Below are positions 52,491 to 56,007 of a stretch of 56,007 bases of DNA, in pieces. Every line of letters starts with the position of its first letter. Positions within the stretch are counted from its first letter, which is position 1. The notes under the pieces were generated by a model. The model worked only from the letters and a program-made list of their open reading frames with translations. It was not told where the DNA came from and did no database searches. The position numbers and the translations under genes were made by a program. Origin of the DNA: CALMUP01 sp035327305 (GTDB lineage: Bacteria; Verrucomicrobiota; Kiritimatiellia; CAIVKH01); assembly GCA_035327305.1 (NCBI GenBank), contig DAOLDL010000010.1, positions 1 to 56,007 on the forward strand, in the 5' to 3' direction.

Positions 52491-52510
52491 TGATTTAGGA
52501 TGGTCAAATA

Positions 52511-53434
52511 ATGAAAAATGTTTATGCGAAAAACCTTGCCGTACTCATGATGTCGGCCGCGTTGATATTTCAGAATGCCGCGGCGGCTGATCGCACCACG
52601 GCGATTAAAATCACCCATACCCCGGTTACGTGGGCGGTTCAGGGCCAGCCGCTGACTCTTAAAGCCAGGGTGGCGGGCGGTGTTGGAAAAATCAACCAGG
52701 TCACGTTGTATTACGCGTTGTTCAAGGATGCGGCGCCGTTCCGGGTAAATATGGCGCCGTCAGGTCTTGATATGTATGTGGGAACCATCGAGGCGGGATT
52801 GCTTACCGGACTGTCATCGCTGTCGTATTATATCGAAGCTCAAGATCGCGAAGGAACGCTGGAGGAGACACCTTGGTATGAAGTGACCTTTCGCAGTCCT
52901 GTATCCCCGGCGCCGGGGCGGTCGGCAGGCGCAATCGCGCCGACCACAGGCGCCAGTGGCGCGGATCCGGACGAAGAAGGAATGTCGGGCAAAACCATGG
53001 CGTTGATTGCCGGCGGTGTGGCCGCCGTGGCCGTCGGTGCATATTTGATCGCCGATAGTGGCGGCGGCAGTTCGGGCGGCAGTTCGCTGGGCGACAAGCC
53101 GGGAAACTATTCCGGTGGTGCTACATTGTGCACACAGGTCGGGGAAGACCCGACGTCCTGCAGTTCTTACCCGATTCAGATATTGATCGATGCCAACGGA
53201 CGGGTTTTCAGTGAGACGTTGTACGCCGGCCAGCAATTGGTTGGAAGTTTGCGCGGCGATGATTTTACCCTGACCGCCACCATCAATGACCCGGTGACCG
53301 AAACTTCCGGAAGTATTGTGTTCTCCGGCACGGTGTTGAATGAGAATCGAATTGTCGGATCGCTTTCCGGCAGTGGCACACAGGCGGGGTCACCCGTGTC
53401 GTATACGGGAACGTTTACGGCCAATAAAAATTAA
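52511..53434 (+). CDS. Secreted or membrane-anchored protein of unknown function
   Basis: The 307-residue protein has a signal peptide (about 1-25, 'FQNAAA'). An Ig-like or beta-sandwich domain (about 30-135) contains 'ITHTPVTWAVQGQPLTLKARVAGGVGKINQVTLYY'. A Gly/Ser/Ala-rich stretch with a possible membrane helix follows (about 160-180, 'MALIAGGVAAVAVGAYLIA'), and then a C-terminal beta domain (about 195-305). I recognise no family. The gene lies 20 bases after the pump permease on the same strand and may be co-transcribed. Its stop shares TTAA with the convergent gcvT stop. Confidence 0.65.
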   Translation: MKNVYAKNLAVLMMSAALIFQNAAAADRTTAIKITHTPVTWAVQGQPLTLKARVAGGVGKINQVTLYYALFKDAAPFRVNMAPSGLDMYVGTIEAGLLTGLSSLSYYIEAQDREGTLEETPWYEVTFRSPVSPAPGRSAGAIAPTTGASGADPDEEGMSGKTMALIAGGVAAVAVGAYLIADSGGGSSGGSSLGDKPGNYSGGATLCTQVGEDPTSCSSYPIQILIDANGRVFSETLYAGQQLVGSLRGDDFTLTATINDPVTETSGSIVFSGTVLNENRIVGSLSGSGTQAGSPVSYTGTFTANKN

Positions 53435-54534
53435 CCGCGTTTTTTGCGCGCTGTGCCTGCGGTGTAAAAAGGCAGGGATGATAGCCGGGCGGGCAATCGC
53501 GTTCCTTTTACCTCCACTTCCAGATCGCCGCCGATCGATGCCACATCCGCGTCCACATACCCAAGGGCAATCGCGTGGCCGAGGCTGGGGGCCAGCGAGC
53601 CGCTGGTGATTACACCAACTTTTCTGGGACCCGACCAGATGATGTCATCCGTGCGCGCCGCGCGTTTGGATGACAGCGCCAATCCGATCATTTTCTGGCG
53701 AGGACCTTTATCAAGTTCGCGCGCCACACCGGAGCGGCCGATGAAATCCTTGGACATTTCGATGAAGTTTCCGCCAAAGGCCGAAACCGGCGTTCTGTCT
53801 TTGGAAAGTTCGTGGCCATATAGCGGGTAGCCTACTTCCAGTCGAAGCGTGTCGCGTGCTCCCAGGCCGACCGGTTTGACTTTTCCCGTTTCCATCAACT
53901 TGTTCCAGAACAGGACGGTTGCCTCGATCGGCATGTACAATTCATAACCCCACTCCCCGGTATAACCGGTGCGGCTTAGGATACACGATGCTCCCATGAG
54001 CGTGAGACGGGTGAAGTGAAAATATTTCAAATCGGGAAGGGGGGTGCCGAATGCCGCTTCCATAACTTCACGGGAGTCCGGACCCTGAATATCCAGCTTG
54101 CCAGTCCACGCGGAAATATTGTGGAAGCGTGTGGCGGGCGAAATCCGGTTGGCGATCCAATCGGCATCTCCGGCGCAGGTTCCGGCATTTACGACCAGCA
54201 TGAAGTGTTCGCGATCAAGGCGGTAGCACGTGAGGTCGTCGATGACGCCGCCATCATCGCGCAGTAGGAAGCCGTATTTGCACTGACCGACGGCAATGGA
54301 TTTAACGGATTGAGTCAGCAGGCGTTCGAGGTCCTGTTCCGCAGTGGGGCCGCTAAGTTCCAGTTCGCCCATGTGGCAAATGTCGAAAAGGCCGCAGTGA
54401 CGACGGGTGAATTCATGCTCGGCAAGGATGCCTTCGTACTGAATAGGCATGTCCCATCCGCCAAATGGTGCCATTCGGGCGCCGAGTTTCAAATGCGTTT
54501 CGTGCAGTGGTGTTTTGTAAACGGCTGTCATCAT
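53431..54534 (-). CDS. gcvT: Glycine cleavage system aminomethyltransferase (T protein)
   Basis: GcvT transfers the methylene group from the lipoyl H protein to tetrahydrofolate, releasing ammonia. The 367-residue protein has 'TPLHETHLKLGARMAPFGGWDMPIQYEG', 'FDICHMGELELSG', 'YRLDREHFMLVVNAGTCAGDADWI' and 'LSRTGYTGEWGYELYMP', the full family pattern. ATG 54534 and ATG 54531 are both possible starts. gcvH, gcvP and lpd are not in the window, so it appears as a solitary gene. Its stop overlaps the stop of the convergent upstream gene within the palindrome TTAA (53431-53434). Confidence 0.95.
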   Translation of the reverse strand: MMTAVYKTPLHETHLKLGARMAPFGGWDMPIQYEGILAEHEFTRRHCGLFDICHMGELELSGPTAEQDLERLLTQSVKSIAVGQCKYGFLLRDDGGVIDDLTCYRLDREHFMLVVNAGTCAGDADWIANRISPATRFHNISAWTGKLDIQGPDSREVMEAAFGTPLPDLKYFHFTRLTLMGASCILSRTGYTGEWGYELYMPIEATVLFWNKLMETGKVKPVGLGARDTLRLEVGYPLYGHELSKDRTPVSAFGGNFIEMSKDFIGRSGVARELDKGPRQKMIGLALSSKRAARTDDIIWSGPRKVGVITSGSLAPSLGHAIALGYVDADVASIGGDLEVEVKGTRLPARLSSLPFYTAGTARKKRG

Positions 54535-54546
54535 TTCGAAAGTTCC

Positions 54547-54575
54547 ATTATAACATGAAGCGCCACCAAGGGCAA
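54547..54575 (-). promoter_or_regulatory. Candidate promoter of gcvT
   Basis: On the minus strand TTGCCC (54575-54570), a 17-base spacer and TATAAT (54552-54547) form a good sigma-70-type promoter. Transcription would start near 54540, only about 6-9 bases before the ATG, so the transcript would be almost leaderless. No glycine riboswitch is visible. Confidence 0.6.
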
Positions 54576-54650
54576 TATATGTGAACCCGGAAAGTTAATT
54601 GCCGCACGTTTCGGTTCAGGTTACAAGAAGAGCATGAAGAGGAGGTTGTA

Positions 54651-55502
54651 ATGTTCAAGTCGGTTCAACCGTTGGTTTGGGCGTTTGATGCGGAGTGGGC
54701 GCCGGATCCCCGGGCGGGTCGTATTCTGTATGGCTTGCCGGATGAGATGTCCGATGCCGAAGCGGTGGTGGAGATGTGGCGTCGCGGTGGCGCCACCGAG
54801 GAGGTACCCACGCCATTTTTGAAAACCATACTGTGCCGGGTATTGTCGATAGCGGCGGTGCAACGCAAGGTGAAAGGCGGGGAGGTTGAATTAAATTTGC
54901 TTTGGTTGCCGCGTGATGTAAGCGAAGAATCTCAACAATCCGAATCCTCCGTTGTCGGCACGTTTTTGAATGCGGTTGGCAAGCACAAGCCACAGTTGGT
55001 CGGTTATAATTCACACGGCGCGGACCTGAAAATCATGGTGCAACGCGCGGTGGTCAATGGATTGTCCGTGCCGGAGTTCTGCCAGCGACCGGAAAAGCCA
55101 TGGGAAGGAGCGGATTATTTTTCTCGGGGCAGTGAATTGAATATCGACCTTATGGAAATTCTGGGCTCGTGGGGAAAGGCGACCTTGTCGTTGAACGAGG
55201 TGGCGACGCTGTCCGGCATACCCGGAAAATTTGAAACCGAAGGCGAGCAGGTTCCGACCATGTGGTTGAGCGGTCGCTGGCGGGAAATCATAGAGTACAA
55301 TTGCTACGATGCTTTGACGACGTATCTGGTCTGGTTGCGCATGGCGCACTTTGCCGGCCACTTCAACCGCGATCAATACGAAGAAGAACAGGAGTTGTTG
55401 CGCCACTCGATGATGGAGTGGATGGAAAAACCGGAGATGCAATTCCTGGAAAAATATCTGGAGGAGTGGGAGCGATTGCAAATCGCTACCGGGCAGTCTT
55501 GA
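54651..55502 (+). CDS. Predicted 3'-5' exonuclease of the PolB proofreading type
   Basis: The 283-residue protein has the three exonuclease motifs of the DnaQ-like fold: 'FDAEW' (Exo I, residues 12-16), 'LVGYNSHGADLKIMVQRA' (Exo II) and 'EYNCYDALTTYLVW' (Exo III). Their order and spacing fit the family of stand-alone exonucleases related to the PolB proofreading domain (DUF2319-type, PF10108). It probably trims or repairs DNA. GAGGAGG lies 5 bases before ATG 54651, one of the strongest binding sites in the window. It is divergent from gcvT. Confidence 0.85.
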   Translation: MFKSVQPLVWAFDAEWAPDPRAGRILYGLPDEMSDAEAVVEMWRRGGATEEVPTPFLKTILCRVLSIAAVQRKVKGGEVELNLLWLPRDVSEESQQSESSVVGTFLNAVGKHKPQLVGYNSHGADLKIMVQRAVVNGLSVPEFCQRPEKPWEGADYFSRGSELNIDLMEILGSWGKATLSLNEVATLSGIPGKFETEGEQVPTMWLSGRWREIIEYNCYDALTTYLVWLRMAHFAGHFNRDQYEEEQELLRHSMMEWMEKPEMQFLEKYLEEWERLQIATGQS

Positions 55503-55545
55503 TTTCAGGTGGTGAAGGCGTCGCGTCTCCACGTTTTGTATGAGG

Positions 55546-55609
55546 TGTAGTTGCGCCTCCGTGAGGCGCATCGGGATAAATGCGTCCCGCTCGCGGAGCG
55601 GTTACTACA
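55546..55609 (-). repeat. REP-like element, copy B
   Basis: Read on the minus strand the element starts TGTAGTAACCG and folds into CCGCTC-CGC-GAGCGG and a second hairpin TGCGCCTC-AC-G-GAGGCGCA. It aligns with copy A at 32704-32762 over its whole length. TGTAGT at one end and ACTACA at the other form a terminal inverted repeat of about 6 bases. It lies between the exonuclease and the GIY-YIG genes. Confidence 0.7.
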
Positions 55610-55632
55610 TCGAGTTGAATGGTGTCATGTTA

Positions 55633-55848
55633 TCAGCCTGCTGTTTTGCCGTGGTAGTCTTCGCGTTGCCGGGCGGCATCAACGGAACGACACGCCTCGT
55701 AATAGACCAGTTCCAAGGGCCGTCGTCCGCTGGTGTGAGTGCAGGCCCCGTTGTGATGCTCTTCCAGCCGCCGTTTCAAATCCGTGGTGGATCCGATATA
55801 CATATTTCCATCCGCGCACTTCAAAACATACGTATAAGCAAAATTCAT
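55633..55848 (-). CDS. Short GIY-YIG family protein, C-terminus lost
   Basis: The 71-residue protein contains the GIY-YIG core: 'YTYVLKCADGNMYIGSTTDLKRRLEEHHNG' (residues 4-33), then 'GRRPLELVYYEACRSVDAARQRE'. Solo GIY-YIG proteins (YhbQ/UPF0213-like) usually have about 80-95 residues and end in a basic helix such as 'LK-x-G-x-G-R-R-x-L'. Here the frame stops after 'EDYHGKTAG', so the last helix is missing. ATG 55848 is the first plausible start; the open frame upstream only reads through the tRNA gene. It lies about 108 bases downstream of the tRNA-Val gene on the same strand. It may be a decaying nuclease of a mobile element. Confidence 0.65.
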   Translation of the reverse strand: MNFAYTYVLKCADGNMYIGSTTDLKRRLEEHHNGACTHTSGRRPLELVYYEACRSVDAARQREDYHGKTAG

Positions 55849-55956
55849 TCGAGCGTAGGCCCCTGTTTGTGGTGTAGATTCCATCCTCCAAAAGGTCGCG
55901 TTGCTCCCATTTGGGAGGATAGATGGCCCGCCATCCAATATGCGAAGCTTATGGAT

Positions 55957-56007
55957 GGTGGGCGATACTGGGCTCGAACCAGTGACCTCGTGCATGTGAG
56001 GCACGCG
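55957..56007 (-). tRNA. tRNA-Val (anticodon CAC), 3' part only
   Basis: Read on the minus strand the end of the window gives anticodon stem CGTGC/GCACG with loop CTCACAT, anticodon CAC for valine codon GTG. A variable loop, T-arm ACTGG-TTCGAGC-CCAGT, acceptor strand ATCGCCC, discriminator A and encoded CCA at 55959-55957 follow. The 5' part (acceptor, D-arm) lies beyond position 56007. Confidence 0.92.

Noticed and set aside
55849..56004. N-terminal extension of the GIY-YIG frame reading 'MHEVTGSSPVSPT'
   Set aside because: This is the translation of the tRNA-Val 3' half and the spacer behind it, a common artefact.
1..56007. CRISPR arrays, insertion sequences, integrase genes or rRNA
   Set aside because: I saw no regularly spaced direct repeats, no transposase or integrase motifs and no rRNA-like sequence in the window.

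Overview
The window looks like chromosomal DNA of a Gram-negative bacterium of the PVC group, most likely Kiritimatiellota, Verrucomicrobiota or Lentisphaerota. I infer this from gene style, not from a marker gene: a secreted protein ends in a TSP3/EF-hand-like tail of the 'DSNGNGIPDEWELQYFG' type common in those phyla, the cbb3 oxidase has fused CcoN-CcoO, and there are outer-membrane lipoproteins and tripartite pumps. Coding density is high, base composition is even, and many neighbouring genes are coupled by 4-base ATGA or GTGA overlaps. No phage, insertion sequence or CRISPR array is visible.

Layout. 1-4392 is an accessory-looking segment: a PsiE-like membrane protein, a VapB-like antitoxin with a truncated VapC, a secreted unknown, a Whirly-like ssDNA-binding candidate, ssb, and a divergent two-gene operon of unknown function whose first product has a sigma region-4-like helix-turn-helix. 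4453-7125 carries htrA, tlyA and nadK. 7130-10184 (minus) is a TPR protein-larB-larC operon for nickel-pincer cofactor synthesis. 10239-13587 (minus) is hisF-hisI-trpE-trpG. 13835-22036 (minus) is a complete cbb3 oxidase locus, ccoI-S-NO-Q-P-G-H plus a SafE/UreH-like membrane protein. 22200-28709 (minus) holds mfd and a large hybrid sensor kinase. 28882-41992 is mixed: a secreted EEP-fold hydrolase, a MocA-like transferase, Maf, DUF2237, a type I pullulanase, an ABC-F ATPase, a RapA-like SNF2 protein, DUF5684, a dual-specificity phosphatase and QueF. 42153-52490 has two tandem tripartite efflux systems, RND then MacB-type ABC, followed by a secreted unknown. 53431-56007 holds gcvT, a PolB-like 3'-5' exonuclease, a REP-like element, a short GIY-YIG protein and the 3' part of tRNA-Val(CAC).

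The most interesting signal is the leader before hisF (minus strand, 13720 to 13620). A 16-codon reading frame contains Trp-His-Ile-His. Its stop codon lies just after one arm of a 14-bp near-perfect hairpin, and the other arm of that hairpin overlaps the 5' arm of a strong intrinsic terminator. This is the logic of ribosome-mediated attenuation, here placed before an operon that mixes histidine and tryptophan genes, so one leader may sense both amino acids. Other points worth a second look are the unknown sigma-like operon opposite ssb, two REP-like elements with compensatory stem changes, a HisI with an altered metal motif, the CcoNO fusion with a one-haem CcoP, and a GIY-YIG gene directly behind a tRNA. 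No stretch longer than about 300 bases lacks a gene.
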